From: Chryseobacterium camelliae
GTDB lineage: Bacteria; Bacteroidota; Bacteroidia; Flavobacteriales; Weeksellaceae
Direction of reading: 5' to 3'
DNA: 64,000 nt
NCBI RefSeq assembly: GCF_030818575.1
Contig: NZ_JAUTAL010000001.1
Span: 1,798,001-1,862,000, forward strand
In this document: positions 41,483-51,881 of the stretch, piece by piece
Layout: each line of letters begins with the position of its first letter
How positions within the stretch are numbered: the stretch's first letter is position 1
Position numbers and translations under genes: made by a program
The notes under the pieces: model-generated
What the model was told of the DNA's origin: nothing
The model's input: the letters and a program-made list of their open reading frames with translations, nothing else
Databases searched by the model: none

Positions 41483-42955
41483 CTACAAATCCAGTGCAGG
41501 TTCCAAAATTCTTTCCATCCTCTTTTTCACCATATCCACAGATCCTGCATAGTTATTCACCATCAGTGAGAATACTAACGTCTTTCCGGTATTGGTTTTC
41601 AAATATCCTGCAAGGGTTTTTACCTTGTTCAATGTTCCGGTTTTAGCAAACACCTGGCCGTTTCCTGTACCGATGAACATTCGCTTCAGCGTGCCGGACT
41701 GCCCGCCTACCGGTAAAGAATTGAGATAGGTCTTAAAATATTTTTCATCCATCAAGGAGGTCAAAAACTTAGCCTGGGCAATAGGTGTAACGTGGTTGCT
41801 TCTTGAAAGCCCGCTACCGTCGATATAATTCAGGCCTTCGATATCGAAATTACGGTCTTTTAGGTGTTCCGTTACCACAATCCTTCCGGATTCCGTGGTC
41901 TGGTCGCCCAGTTTCTGGAATCCCACGGTTTTCAGGAGTGCTTCTGCCAGGGAATTATCGCTGTGCTGATTGGTGTAGTAAATGATGTCACCCAATGTAG
42001 GTGATTTATACATGGCAATCATTTTACGGCTTTCAGGATTGGCATCCGTCATTTTTGGGGTTACCTTCCCTGTTACCGCAATACCGCTTTTTACCAGAGT
42101 AGTCCTGAAGGTATTGGCAAGATATGCCGGAGCGTCAGGAATCTTTGTGGTCAGGATTCCGTCACCCTCATATTTATCCGCATATACTACTTTTTTTACA
42201 TACGGAGAAACATAGAAATATTTCTTATCCGCAGAAAAGCTACCACTGTTCTTAACGATCAGCTTTTCGTTAGCCGGATTGATTTCATGAGTGGTTCCTG
42301 CCGGCAGGTAGTAATTATTGTTTTCCAACCAAACAACATTTTCCGGAAGCCCTGAAATATTGCCTTTGAAAAGCGCTGTCTGGATCACAATATCACCATT
42401 TACCTTTTTAATCCCCTCACGTGACATCCCGCCTATGAAATCTGAAATAATATCCCTATATGACCATGCCCCTGCCTTATTGGTACCCAAAGATGGGTCA
42501 CCGCTTCCTACAAGGTAAAGGTTTCCGTTCAGTACCCCGTTTTCATCGATGCTTCCTGAATATTCCAGCTGGGTCATCCAGCGGTAGTTTTCTCCGAGCA
42601 GGTTCATGGCTGTCTCGGTGGTAAGAAGCTTGGTGGTGGAAGCTGGGACGAGCGGAGTGGTTTCATTATACGAAGAAATTACTTTTTTCGTCTTCGGGTC
42701 ATATACCACGAAGCCCCAGGTTGCGTTTTTGAGCACCGGATCGGCCATCATGGTATTAACATTGATATCCACGAGTTCTTTGGCCGACAAAACGGTCTTC
42801 TCTACTGCAGCAGTAATCGGAGAAGGGAGATTTAACGTGTTTTTTTGATTGTCGTAGGCCTGTGAATACAGTACTGTAGAAACGGTAGATTGGGCAAAGA
42901 AAAAACCAGTGGCCAAAACCGTAATACCTGAAACATATTTTCTGAAATTTACCAT
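41483..42955 (-). CDS. dacB: D-alanyl-D-alanine carboxypeptidase/endopeptidase (PBP4 type)
   Basis: The 490-residue penicillin-binding protein carries an N-terminal export signal, the SxxK motif in VPASTTKLLTTE (near residue 105), SxN as HSDNSLAEAL (near 331) and KTG in FAKTGTLNKVK (near 437), with the large insertion domain of class C PBPs between the first two. It trims or cleaves peptidoglycan cross-links in the periplasm. Transcribed alone. Confidence 0.94.
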   Translation of the reverse strand: MVNFRKYVSGITVLATGFFFAQSTVSTVLYSQAYDNQKNTLNLPSPITAAVEKTVLSAKELVDINVNTMMADPVLKNATWGFVVYDPKTKKVISSYNETTPLVPASTTKLLTTETAMNLLGENYRWMTQLEYSGSIDENGVLNGNLYLVGSGDPSLGTNKAGAWSYRDIISDFIGGMSREGIKKVNGDIVIQTALFKGNISGLPENVVWLENNNYYLPAGTTHEINPANEKLIVKNSGSFSADKKYFYVSPYVKKVVYADKYEGDGILTTKIPDAPAYLANTFRTTLVKSGIAVTGKVTPKMTDANPESRKMIAMYKSPTLGDIIYYTNQHSDNSLAEALLKTVGFQKLGDQTTESGRIVVTEHLKDRNFDIEGLNYIDGSGLSRSNHVTPIAQAKFLTSLMDEKYFKTYLNSLPVGGQSGTLKRMFIGTGNGQVFAKTGTLNKVKTLAGYLKTNTGKTLVFSLMVNNYAGSVDMVKKRMERILEPALDL

Positions 42956-43114
42956 CTATTTTCTCATTTTCTTACAAATTTGATCGGCTAAAAATCAATA
43001 AGTTAAATTAATATCATCCGGTCAAACATATAATCAACGGTCAAAAGTAGAGATTATTGCTATAAGTAGGTTCTTATAACTGTTATAAAACCCTATAAAA
43101 TTTGTTAAAAAGTG

Positions 43115-45562
43115 TTAATAATCCACAAAAACATCTGTTTTCACACTTTGATAAGCTGTAATTTCATTAAACTCCTGAATACTTACTGCTACCATTTCCT
43201 TGAACTTTTCATATTTCTTACCGCGAGGCAGTTTAAGCATGATCTGGAACTGGTACAGGTTGTTGAGTTTGGCAATCTGAGCTCTTTCCGGGCCTAAAAC
43301 ACATTCTTCCGGGAGGTATTTCCTGAGTACCGAGCCTAAAAACAGTGACGCGCGGTTTACACGGTCTTCCTTCCTGTGTTTGAGTTCGATCATCATGAGC
43401 CTGGTAAAAGGCGGATAATGAAATTTCTTCCGTTCATCCAGAAAATATTCATAAATCTTTGAAGGATCATTCATAGTGATCAGCTGGAAAACGGAATGTT
43501 CGGGATTGAAGGTCTGGATTACAATTTTACCGTTTCCGGAAACCCTTCCGGCTCTTCCTGAAACCTGTGTGATCAGCTGATATGCTCTTTCCTCAGCCCT
43601 GAAATCCTGTACATACAGCATGGAATCTGCTTTAGGAATAGCCACAAGCTCGACATGATCAAAATCCAGTCCTTTGGAAATCATCTGGGTTCCCACTAAG
43701 ATATCTGTCTCCCGGGCTTCTATTTTTTCGTACAGCTTTTCATACGCAAATTTTTTCCGCATGGAATCTACATCCATCCGGTCCACTTCCTGATCTGGGA
43801 AAAGTTTGGTTACTTCTTCATGAATCTGCTCCACGCCTACCCCCCTCTCGTTAAGGTTTTCAGAATGACATTTCGGGCAAACCCGGGGTTTAGAGGCCCT
43901 TTGCCCGCAGTAATGGCACTTCATTTCATTGGCTGCTTTATGATACGTCATAACCACATCGCAGTTGGAGCAATAGTTAACATAACCGCAGGTTTCACAT
44001 TCAACAACATTCGCATAACCGCGGCGGTTATGCAGTATCATCACCTGATTGTGCTCATCCAAAGTCTTTTTGATTTCATCCGTCAGCTTTAAAGAAAAAT
44101 TACCCGTTACTTTTTTGGATTCCTGGGCTTCTTTGAAATTGATGATCTCATAAGACGGTAGCTTTACATTGCCAAACCGTTCATTAATCAGGACATATTT
44201 AAGCTTGTCTTTTTTGGCAAGATAGTAACTTTCCACAGAAGGTGTTGCCGATCCTAAAATTACCCGGGCACCATACAGGGAACCGAAAACCAATGATGCA
44301 TCCCTCGCATTGAAATACGGTGACACTTCTCTCGGACGGTAGGCAGAGTCGTGTTCTTCATCCACAATAACCAGACCCAGGTTCTGAAAAGGCAGGAACA
44401 GGGCATTCCGGGTCCCGATCAGGATCCTGAGTTCATTCTGGCGAACTTTTCTCCATACTTCAACCCGTTCAAAATCCGTGAGCTTCTGATGGTAAAAACC
44501 AAGAAGCCTGCCGTATTTTTTTTCCAGACGCTGGATGATTTGTTTGGCCAGTGATGTTTCAGGCAGCAGAAACAGTACATTTTTGTCCTGCTGAATGCAT
44601 TCTTCAATTTTTTCCAGGTAAATATGAGTCTTTCCTGATGAGGTAACGCCGTGAAGCAATACATTTTTGCCTGCTTCAAAAGCGGCATCGATGTCTGTTT
44701 TTGCTTTTTTCTGAGCTTCTGACAATTCCTCAATACCTTCTATGTCTCCCTGATAGCTTTCCAGCCTGTCTTTACGGAGGTAATATTCTTCCACCAGGTT
44801 TTTATCAGCGAGCGCCTTAAAATGGGATGACGCAAAAAATCCATCCTCGAAAAGGTCAGACTTCCTGATCGGCTGGCCAGGATTCTCGGTCTGTTTTTCC
44901 AGGATCATCAGGAAAAGCTCTTTCTGTTTCGCGGCCCTGTTGAGCTTTAACAGCACCTCCATGAGGTTCATGTCCTGAATAATTTCATCGCGGACCTTTA
45001 CATAAGCGACTTCTTTAGCCTTATACTTTTCCGCTATTTTTTCATCAATTTCTATGTACTGGAGATCAATCAGGGAATTGATGGTTCTGATGATGTCTTT
45101 CTTGGGAATAAAAGCCTCAATATCCGTAAGGTTAATGAGCTGCCTGACTTCCAGGGCCTGGACCAGATACATCTCATTTACATCAAGGTTTTCAAAATCG
45201 ACAATGGCATTGGGCTTTAATTTAAGATAGGTTTCGCTTTCCAGTTTCAGAGAGGACGGAAAGGCAAAACGGTAGATCTCACCCAACCCGCACAGATAGT
45301 AGTCTGACAGCCAGCTCCAGAATTTGAGCTGCGCTTCTGGTACAATAGGCTGTTCGTCGAGAATGCTGATGATGTCCTTGGCGAGAAAACCTTCAGGCGT
45401 GTTGTGATGCAATTCAAAAACAACTCCGGTATAGATCTTTTTACCCCGGAAAGGGACCAGTACGCGCATGCCCTCCTGGATCTGAGGCACAAGCTCTTCA
45501 GGAACGGTATATGTAAAAGATCCTTTTAAATTTAACGGTAAAATAATCTGGGCGTACTGCAA
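43115..45562 (-). CDS. priA: primosomal replication protein N' (PriA helicase)
   Basis: The 815-residue helicase has the 3'-DNA-binding domain at the N-terminus (YAQIILPLNLKGSFTYTVPE), Walker A GVTSSGKTHIY (near 304), DEEHDSAYR, a zinc-binding insertion with CETCGYVNYCSNCD and CHYCGQRASKPRVCPKCHSE, and helicase motifs TQMISKGLDFDHVELV and QVSGRAGR. It restarts collapsed replication forks. The start is a TTG; conserved family sequence begins at the second residue, which supports it. No ATG lies close enough upstream. Confidence 0.96.
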   Translation of the reverse strand: MQYAQIILPLNLKGSFTYTVPEELVPQIQEGMRVLVPFRGKKIYTGVVFELHHNTPEGFLAKDIISILDEQPIVPEAQLKFWSWLSDYYLCGLGEIYRFAFPSSLKLESETYLKLKPNAIVDFENLDVNEMYLVQALEVRQLINLTDIEAFIPKKDIIRTINSLIDLQYIEIDEKIAEKYKAKEVAYVKVRDEIIQDMNLMEVLLKLNRAAKQKELFLMILEKQTENPGQPIRKSDLFEDGFFASSHFKALADKNLVEEYYLRKDRLESYQGDIEGIEELSEAQKKAKTDIDAAFEAGKNVLLHGVTSSGKTHIYLEKIEECIQQDKNVLFLLPETSLAKQIIQRLEKKYGRLLGFYHQKLTDFERVEVWRKVRQNELRILIGTRNALFLPFQNLGLVIVDEEHDSAYRPREVSPYFNARDASLVFGSLYGARVILGSATPSVESYYLAKKDKLKYVLINERFGNVKLPSYEIINFKEAQESKKVTGNFSLKLTDEIKKTLDEHNQVMILHNRRGYANVVECETCGYVNYCSNCDVVMTYHKAANEMKCHYCGQRASKPRVCPKCHSENLNERGVGVEQIHEEVTKLFPDQEVDRMDVDSMRKKFAYEKLYEKIEARETDILVGTQMISKGLDFDHVELVAIPKADSMLYVQDFRAEERAYQLITQVSGRAGRVSGNGKIVIQTFNPEHSVFQLITMNDPSKIYEYFLDERKKFHYPPFTRLMMIELKHRKEDRVNRASLFLGSVLRKYLPEECVLGPERAQIAKLNNLYQFQIMLKLPRGKKYEKFKEMVAVSIQEFNEITAYQSVKTDVFVDY

Positions 45563-45654
45563 AGGAATAAATTAAACGTAAAATTAAGGGTTTATTTATA
45601 AAATTGCAATTATTTCTTACTTTTAAGGCCTCAATACCTATGTATGATACAACC

Positions 45655-46128
45655 ATGAAAAAGTTCCTTTATATCATTGCCTTATTTTCCATTTCCCTTT
45701 TCCAGGCTCAGGAAAATATCATCCTGAAAAAGAATGAAATCACCATTCCTTTGGGAAAGAAGGTCATCCTGACCCCTGAATTGGAAGAACGTACAATTAT
45801 CGGTTTCAAAAAAGTTTCTGAAGATAAGGTCATGGAAAAGCAGGATATGCTCCAGATACTGAAAAACTTCAAAAGAAGCGATGTGAATGATAACACGATT
45901 GAATTTACTTTTTCTGAATCGGAAATGATGAAGTCTCCCATCATCACCTTGGTTACAGTACAGAAAACCGGAAAAAAGATGAGTTTTAAAGCGAAAATCA
46001 GATTAAAAGGTTCTCCGTTATATCAGCCGACCTCCATTGTACCTGCACACAGCAATGTTGTTTCCGTAGAACAGTGGCAGGATGCGATCGATTCTATTTT
46101 CCTGTACGATTTTAAACTGGAAGATTAA
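45655..46128 (+). CDS. secreted protein of unknown function (157 aa)
   Basis: A signal peptide (MKKFLYIIALFSISLFQAQ) precedes a short beta-rich protein with a repeated ENIILKKNEITIPLGKKV ... TPELEERTIIGFKKVSEDKV pattern. No family is recognised. The start giving MKKFLYII is chosen over an upstream extension. It is divergent from priA and overlaps the end of the convergent AEC transporter by 4 nt. Confidence 0.75.
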   Translation: MKKFLYIIALFSISLFQAQENIILKKNEITIPLGKKVILTPELEERTIIGFKKVSEDKVMEKQDMLQILKNFKRSDVNDNTIEFTFSESEMMKSPIITLVTVQKTGKKMSFKAKIRLKGSPLYQPTSIVPAHSNVVSVEQWQDAIDSIFLYDFKLED

Positions 46129-47033
46129 AAGAATAGCGCAATAATCTGATACCAGGCCGCAGAAGTTACGAATCCTACAATAATACTGAATCCTACAATG
46201 AGATTGGTGAGTTTAGTATTAAGCCTGAACTGTTCTGCAATGATGCTGGAAGTAACTACCGTAGGCATTGCAGCTTCAAAGATGGTTATTTTCGCCACAT
46301 CTCCTTTGATTCCAATGAGCAATGCAAGGACCAGCACGATAGCCGGCGCCAGAACAAGCTTGTAAAGCATGGATACGGACATTTGCGGAATCAGTTTCTT
46401 CCATCCGTTGAATTTAAGCTGTAACCCGACAGAAAACAAAGCCAATGGACTTACCGTAGCCGCAAGCTTGTCAAAGAAGGGCTCAGCTGCGGTAAAATCA
46501 ATATACCTCGATAAGACTAATGCCGCCATACATCCTAAAAGCGGCGGAAATGTCAGCAGCCTCCTGAGGATAAATGCAGCGCTTACTTTTCCCGATTTGC
46601 TTCCGCCCCGCACAGCAGCAATAATTCCTAAGGTGGAAAGTGCGAAAAACATGGTCTGGTCACAGATGATGGCAATGCTCAGCAGGCTTTCCCCGTAAAA
46701 AGCACTGATCAGCGGAAAACCGATGAAAGAGGTATTGCTGTACCCGCTGACCAGTTCCATCGTGCTTCTCGACCGCTCTGAATAGTTTTTGCTCCTGCTG
46801 TATAGCTTCATCACAAAAAAACAGACTACCGCAATGAGAAGTGTGGCTGCTATAGGAAAAAGCATTTCTTTTGTCCACTGCACTTTAGGCAGGTATTTGA
46901 AGGACACTGCCGGAAGCGCGAGATACAGGATCCAGGTGTTAATTCCTTTATGCGCATCCGGATGAATAGACTTTGTTGCCTTAAATACCATTCCTGCCAG
47001 GATACAGACAGCAATCAGAACGAAATTGACCAT
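46125..47033 (-). CDS. AEC family transporter (auxin efflux carrier type)
   Basis: The 302-residue membrane protein has about ten hydrophobic segments and the AEC motifs TWILYLALPAVSFKYL and GYSNTSFIGFPLISAFYGE in the N-terminal half, and AAMPTVVTSSIIAEQFRLNT in the C-terminal half. Relatives export organic acids or other anions. The ATG giving MVNFVLIAV is preferred to the TTG three codons upstream. Substrate unknown. Confidence 0.9.
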   Translation of the reverse strand: MVNFVLIAVCILAGMVFKATKSIHPDAHKGINTWILYLALPAVSFKYLPKVQWTKEMLFPIAATLLIAVVCFFVMKLYSRSKNYSERSRSTMELVSGYSNTSFIGFPLISAFYGESLLSIAIICDQTMFFALSTLGIIAAVRGGSKSGKVSAAFILRRLLTFPPLLGCMAALVLSRYIDFTAAEPFFDKLAATVSPLALFSVGLQLKFNGWKKLIPQMSVSMLYKLVLAPAIVLVLALLIGIKGDVAKITIFEAAMPTVVTSSIIAEQFRLNTKLTNLIVGFSIIVGFVTSAAWYQIIALFF

Positions 47034-47186
47034 AATTGACAAATAGAATACAAAGGTACAAATGAAAGTTTTTCCATGAGCAAGACATCATCCGTTTTTT
47101 TTCAGCGATCCCTGATCAGCAAATTGAATGGCCTGCAAAGGCGGATCGGAATATTTTGAAAAATTTTGAAAACCCGAAGCCTGAAT

Positions 47187-49673
47187 CTAATTCATCGTAT
47201 CCCATAAAGTCATCACTTCGATATGCTGCAATGGTTCAGCCAGTAGGATCCTTTTAGGCCTATTGGGAAGCAGATCAAAGAAATTATCGCTGAAATGGGT
47301 ATTTCCCATCAGGTATACATCTTTTGCCAAGACATCAGTGGAAACCTCTATTTCCATCGGGGATATTTTCTTTACACTGACGTTGGGTTTAGTAAGCTTT
47401 AAATCTTTTGGCTTAGAAAAGAAATAATTGCTTTCCGTAATCACATTATTTTTTGCATCTTTTAACATTAAATGCAAAAAAATTTCATTTCTGTCTGAAT
47501 CTCCAATGACCTCTTCCAGCGAAAAAGGATCCAATTTCAGCACTCCGTTGGGTTCCAAAGTTTTGGTTTCCGCGGTTCCCGCCGAACCTTTTTTCTCCCC
47601 ATTCAAGGTCAGGATATCAAAATCCAACGATACATTCTCAAACGTTTTTAATTCATCATTGATAACATAAAAGTTTAAGACTTCATTTTTTTCTTCCGGT
47701 AAAATTACCTGATTTTCAAAGCTCCTTTTCACCTGGTAATGTAACGCTTTCCAATTGCCAAGATAATCGACGGATGACCAGGAAACCACCGGCCAGCAGT
47801 CGTTCAGCTGCCAGTATAATGTTCCCATATTGTATGGTTTTGCCCGGCGGTGGGCTTCAATGGCGATCTGCATTCCGCGGGCCTGCAATAACTGGGAAAC
47901 ATAATTGTACTGCATAAAATCTGCAGGAATTTTATAATCGCGCGCCATATAAGTATTGATGATCTCCCATCCTCGCACATGTTTTTCATGGGCTTTGATC
48001 ACCGGATTATTGATATTTAAATCCGGTTTACCAGAGAACATTGATTTTGTAGTTGCCATGCTAGGCATCCCCTGGAAGCCGTATTCCGACATGAAACGCC
48101 CCACTTTTTCATTGTATATTTCAAACGGCTGCTCGCCCCACCAAACGCCCCAATAATGGGAATCGCCTTCGGTAAGGCTTTCTTTGTGTCCCCAACCGAT
48201 TGAGGGAGAGCTTGGCCAGTAAATGGCTTTATCGGAGGCTGCATATTTCTTTATCGCATTGGGAATGACTTCATGGAAGATTTTCTTGTAATCTCTCCAG
48301 ACCTGCATCGAATCTTCCTTAGAATATTTGAACTGTTTCTGATATCCCCAGTTGACAATGGCTTCATCCACTTCATTGTTTCCGCACCACAAAGCCAGTG
48401 ACGGATGGTTCTGAAGCCTTTCGACCTGGTCTTTCACTTCTGCCTCAACATTTTGCTGAAAATTTTCATCTGCCGGATAGAAACTTCCCGCAAACATAAA
48501 ATCCTGCCACACAAGAATTCCGTTTTCATCACAGGCTTTATAAAATTCATCATCTTCATAGATCCCGCCGCCCCAGACCCTGACCATATTCATATTGGCT
48601 TCTTTACAGTCTCTAATGAGCTTCTGATATTTTTCCTTGCTTACCCTCGGTGAAAAACTGTCGGCAGGAATCCAGTTGGTTCCTTTCACATACATAGGTC
48701 TGCCATTGACTTTAAAATAAAATGATTTTCCCTGTTTATCTTTCTCCTGTACAAGTTCCACGGTTCTCAAACCAATTTTCTGAAAGGATTGGTCTATTGT
48801 TGAAGAACCTTTCTTAAGGGTTACTGCCAGCTCATACATATCCGGTTTTCCCCATCCATTTGGTTGCCATAGCTTCGGGTTGCTGATCCTGTAAGGCAAT
48901 TCAATTACGTTCAGCCCCTGTTTTAAGGTTATTTTTTTAGACTGATGGTTGATGTTTAAGCTATAATCTCCCGGCTTTTCTGCAATAATTTCCGCCCGGA
49001 TATTCAGCTCCGCTTTTTGCTTTGTTAATGATGCCTGTCCTATCCTGACCTGCTTCAACCTGGCCTGGTTCCAGAAGCTGAGCTGTACGTCCTTCCAGAT
49101 TCCTGCCGTCACAAACCTTGGTCCCCAATCCCATCCGAACTGATACTGCGCTTTCCTCACAAAGCTCCTTGGTGATTCCGGCATCGTGAAATGAACGTTC
49201 TCCGCCAGCTTTTTTCCCGTCTGCACCGCAGACCTGAATTTAACCTGTAACAGATTATCGCCCACTTTCAGGTAACCCTTAACAGGAATTTCCCATGTCC
49301 TGAACATATTGTCTGTATTTCCGATCTGTTTTCCATTAAGATACACTTCGGAGAATGTGTCCAGACCCCGGAATACCAAATCTATATTCGTGTTTTCCAG
49401 CTCCTTTGAACTGACCTTAAAAACGGTCCGGTATTCCCAGTCTTCATTTTCGATCCACTGGACTTTCTTTTCATTCTCATCTTTAAAAGGATCGGGAATG
49501 ATGCGGTTTTGCATCAGGTCAAGATGAACCGTTCCGGGAACCTTTGCCGGTAACCAGGTGTGGTCTTTTGTATTTTTAAACTGCCACTGTTCTGAAGATA
49601 AGCTCCGCTCGGAAAATTGAGCATCGATAAAAGACTGAATAAAAATAAAGGCAAAAAGTAATGTTTTGTTCAT
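47187..49673 (-). CDS. exported beta-mannosidase, glycoside hydrolase family 2
   Basis: The 828-residue enzyme begins with a signal peptide (KTLLFAFIFIQSFIDAQ) and then the mannosidase-type sugar-binding, sandwich and barrel domains. Typical blocks are WEYRTVFKV, FRGLDTFSEVYLNGK, KAQYQFGWDWGPRF, MVRVWGGGIYEDD, LWCGNNEVDE (acid/base Glu near 430) and MSEYGFQGMPS (nucleophile Glu near 529). It removes terminal beta-1,4-mannose, such as the core mannose of N-glycans. It lies downstream of GH20, glycosylasparaginase and cutC on the same strand, a set that fits stepwise N-glycan core breakdown. Confidence 0.94.
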   Translation of the reverse strand: MNKTLLFAFIFIQSFIDAQFSERSLSSEQWQFKNTKDHTWLPAKVPGTVHLDLMQNRIIPDPFKDENEKKVQWIENEDWEYRTVFKVSSKELENTNIDLVFRGLDTFSEVYLNGKQIGNTDNMFRTWEIPVKGYLKVGDNLLQVKFRSAVQTGKKLAENVHFTMPESPRSFVRKAQYQFGWDWGPRFVTAGIWKDVQLSFWNQARLKQVRIGQASLTKQKAELNIRAEIIAEKPGDYSLNINHQSKKITLKQGLNVIELPYRISNPKLWQPNGWGKPDMYELAVTLKKGSSTIDQSFQKIGLRTVELVQEKDKQGKSFYFKVNGRPMYVKGTNWIPADSFSPRVSKEKYQKLIRDCKEANMNMVRVWGGGIYEDDEFYKACDENGILVWQDFMFAGSFYPADENFQQNVEAEVKDQVERLQNHPSLALWCGNNEVDEAIVNWGYQKQFKYSKEDSMQVWRDYKKIFHEVIPNAIKKYAASDKAIYWPSSPSIGWGHKESLTEGDSHYWGVWWGEQPFEIYNEKVGRFMSEYGFQGMPSMATTKSMFSGKPDLNINNPVIKAHEKHVRGWEIINTYMARDYKIPADFMQYNYVSQLLQARGMQIAIEAHRRAKPYNMGTLYWQLNDCWPVVSWSSVDYLGNWKALHYQVKRSFENQVILPEEKNEVLNFYVINDELKTFENVSLDFDILTLNGEKKGSAGTAETKTLEPNGVLKLDPFSLEEVIGDSDRNEIFLHLMLKDAKNNVITESNYFFSKPKDLKLTKPNVSVKKISPMEIEVSTDVLAKDVYLMGNTHFSDNFFDLLPNRPKRILLAEPLQHIEVMTLWDTMN

Positions 49674-50145
49674 GGTACAATTTAAGTAAATCGGATGAAA
49701 TGGTAAAAGCCATTTGTCGACATCAAAAATATTAAATCTTAATATTTATCAATTTATTATTAACCACAAAAGTCACAAAAGTTTTGACACATAAGAAATA
49801 TGCAGAGAAGAGCGATGAAAACAGAAGAGCACATAAGCTTAAAAAGCTACGATTTTTAAATGCATAAAAAAAACTGCGTAATCTATTAGATCTGCGAGAG
49901 TTAAAAATTAAATACTAGCACTATGTTGCTCATCACCTCGAGTAACGCAGCGAAGCGGAGTGTATCGAGAAGTTTTTGAATAATAGCGCTCTGTTAAAAT
50001 ACTTCTAAATAAGTTTTTTTTGAAAACTATTCTGCTCGAATAAACAGATGATTAATTTTACACATTACTAATAATCTTCCGCTTAATAAACTATTGCCTT
50101 TTTTCTAAAAGAGGCTTATAATTTAATCTTGGCTTCCTATCTTTA
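49674..50145. other. 472-bp gap between cutC and beta-mannosidase
   Basis: No coding frame is convincing. The region should contain the beta-mannosidase promoter. One hairpin-rich motif (49937-49976) is listed separately; a weaker stem (GCCTCTTTTAG...AAAAAAGGC on the minus strand, 50093-50114) may be the cutC terminator. Confidence 0.5.
49937..49976 (+). repeat. hairpin-type intergenic motif
   Basis: CTCGAGTAACGCAGC and its loosely paired partner GCGGAGTGTATCGAG form an imperfect stem, followed by AAGTTTTT. The wording (CGCAGCGAAGCGGAG) has the look of a dispersed intergenic repeat in this group; only one copy is in the window. Confidence 0.4.
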
Positions 50146-50808
50146 TTAAGCATTCTTTAACGCGACTACCTCATCAGCATCCGCGAAAGCTCCGCCGTCC
50201 GTAATAGCAGAAGAATGAAAGTATGTTGCTTTGGTAAACTCCTGGATGCCGGCAATATTGCCAGACCGCAGCCCGCCTCCAACCAGGATTTCAATTCTTC
50301 CATCGGATAATTCCACCAGTTTTTTTAAGTTTTCTATGCCTTCTGACACATTGGGTTTCTGGCCCGAGGTAAGGATGGTTGTAAAACCGCACTCGATCAC
50401 CTGCTCCAGGGAAGTTTCCAGATCTTTAGCACGGTCAAAGGCCCGGTGAAATGTACATGGATAAGGCTGTGCCAATGCAACGAGTTCTTTGTTCTGAACA
50501 ATATTAACCTGGTCATTTTCATTCAGGATCCCGAATACAAAACCATCGACATTTAACATCTTCAGCTGAACCAGGTCTGACTTCATCTGTTCAAATTCTT
50601 CCTCAGAATAGGTAAAATCTCCACCACGGGGACGGATCATTACAAAGATGGGGATGTTTATTTTTTCCCTGAGCTGCTTTACGGTTTCAAAATCAGGTGT
50701 GGTACCGCCTTCGCTCAGTCCGTCACACAATTCTATCCTGTCGGCTCCGTTGTCAAAGGCAATCATTGCGGATTCCGGATTAAAGCAGGCTATTTCTATT
50801 TTTGACAT
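50146..50808 (-). CDS. cutC: CutC family TIM-barrel protein
   Basis: The 220-residue protein is a CutC-type barrel: KIEIACFNPESAMIAFDNGA, RIELCDGLSEGGTTPDFETV, MIRPRGGDFTYSEEEFEQM, FHRAFDRAKD, ILTSGQKP and EILVGGGLRSGNIAGI are all characteristic. CutC was named for copper tolerance, but its biochemical role is unsettled. Here it is 52 nt downstream of glycosylasparaginase, inside an N-glycan degradation group, so a role in glycan or aminosugar metabolism is more plausible than copper handling (inference). The ATG is used; the TTG one codon upstream is ignored. Confidence 0.93.
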   Translation of the reverse strand: MSKIEIACFNPESAMIAFDNGADRIELCDGLSEGGTTPDFETVKQLREKINIPIFVMIRPRGGDFTYSEEEFEQMKSDLVQLKMLNVDGFVFGILNENDQVNIVQNKELVALAQPYPCTFHRAFDRAKDLETSLEQVIECGFTTILTSGQKPNVSEGIENLKKLVELSDGRIEILVGGGLRSGNIAGIQEFTKATYFHSSAITDGGAFADADEVVALKNA

Positions 50809-50860
50809 CAATATTCTGTTTTACTTGAATCAATTCTCTATTAATTTCTAAATCCAGGAC

Positions 50861-51856
50861 CTATTTCAAGGCAAATTCCGGCTTCTCCAGACGGTTGCCT
50901 TTCTGATCATACACAGCAAAGTTAAATCCATCCTGGATGCAGTAAGAACCGTATTCACCTTTCTTATTGAGGGCAATAAACCCGACCTGGATATCTTTCA
51001 GGTTTTTGTTTCTCTTTTTGGTAATATTGACGATTCTCTCTACCGCTTCTTTACAGGCCTGCTGCGGATTCCTGCCCTGCCGCATCAGTTCAACCACCAG
51101 ATGGGTTCCTACCGTGCGGATCACTTCTTCCCCATGACCGGTTGCAGTTGCTGCCCCTACTTCATTATCTACAAACAGTCCTGCTCCGATAATCGGGGAA
51201 TCACCTACTCTTCCGTGCATTTTAAAAGCCATTCCGCTGGTGGTGCAGGCTCCGGAAAGATTTCCGTGGGCATCCAGAGCAATCATTCCGATGGTATCGT
51301 GATTTTCGATGTTGACAATCGGTTTGTACTGACTGGTTTTCAGCCATTCTTTCCATTCTTTTTCCGATTCCGGTGTCAGAAGGTTTTCTTTTTTAAAGCC
51401 CTGTGAAAGGGCAAACTGTAAAGCTCCATCTCCTACCAGCATGACATGCGGTGTCTTTTCCATCACGGCCCTGGCTACGGAAATAGGGTTTTTGATATGC
51501 TCCAGGCAGGCCACCGACCCTATATTATAGTTCTCATCCATAATGCAGGCATCAAGCGTCACCCTTCCGTCCCTGTCCGGACGTCCGCCATATCCTACAC
51601 TTCTCTCATTAGGATCGAGCTCCACCAGCCGGACACCCTTTTCCACCGCGTCAAGAGCCTTTCCGCCTTTTCCTAAAATCGTCCACGCTTCAGCATTGGC
51701 CTGCAATCCGAAATTCCAGGTCGACAATACAATTGGTTTGTTAACAGCTGTCAGCTTTTCGTTCACAGGTTCATTGGCAATAAGGTCAAGTGGATTCAAT
51801 GCCAGAGCCAATGATGCCACCGCTGATTTTTTTATAAATTTCCGTCTTGAATTCAT
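50861..51856 (-). CDS. N4-(beta-N-acetylglucosaminyl)-L-asparaginase (glycosylasparaginase)
   Basis: The 331-residue Ntn-hydrolase matches the well-studied Elizabethkingia/Flavobacterium enzyme. The autocleavage site is HDTIG with the nucleophile Thr188, and IVLSTWNFGLQAN, SVGYGGRPDRDG, GRVGDSPIIGAGLFVDNEVG and ATGHGEEVIRT are family blocks. The N-terminus NSRRKFIKKSAVASLALAL looks like an export (Tat-like) signal. It splits GlcNAc from asparagine after the peptide has been removed. It is 25 nt downstream of the GH20 gene and co-transcribed with it. Confidence 0.96.
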   Translation of the reverse strand: MNSRRKFIKKSAVASLALALNPLDLIANEPVNEKLTAVNKPIVLSTWNFGLQANAEAWTILGKGGKALDAVEKGVRLVELDPNERSVGYGGRPDRDGRVTLDACIMDENYNIGSVACLEHIKNPISVARAVMEKTPHVMLVGDGALQFALSQGFKKENLLTPESEKEWKEWLKTSQYKPIVNIENHDTIGMIALDAHGNLSGACTTSGMAFKMHGRVGDSPIIGAGLFVDNEVGAATATGHGEEVIRTVGTHLVVELMRQGRNPQQACKEAVERIVNITKKRNKNLKDIQVGFIALNKKGEYGSYCIQDGFNFAVYDQKGNRLEKPEFALK

Positions 51857-51881
51857 TGATGAGATCGTTTAAAATTAAAAG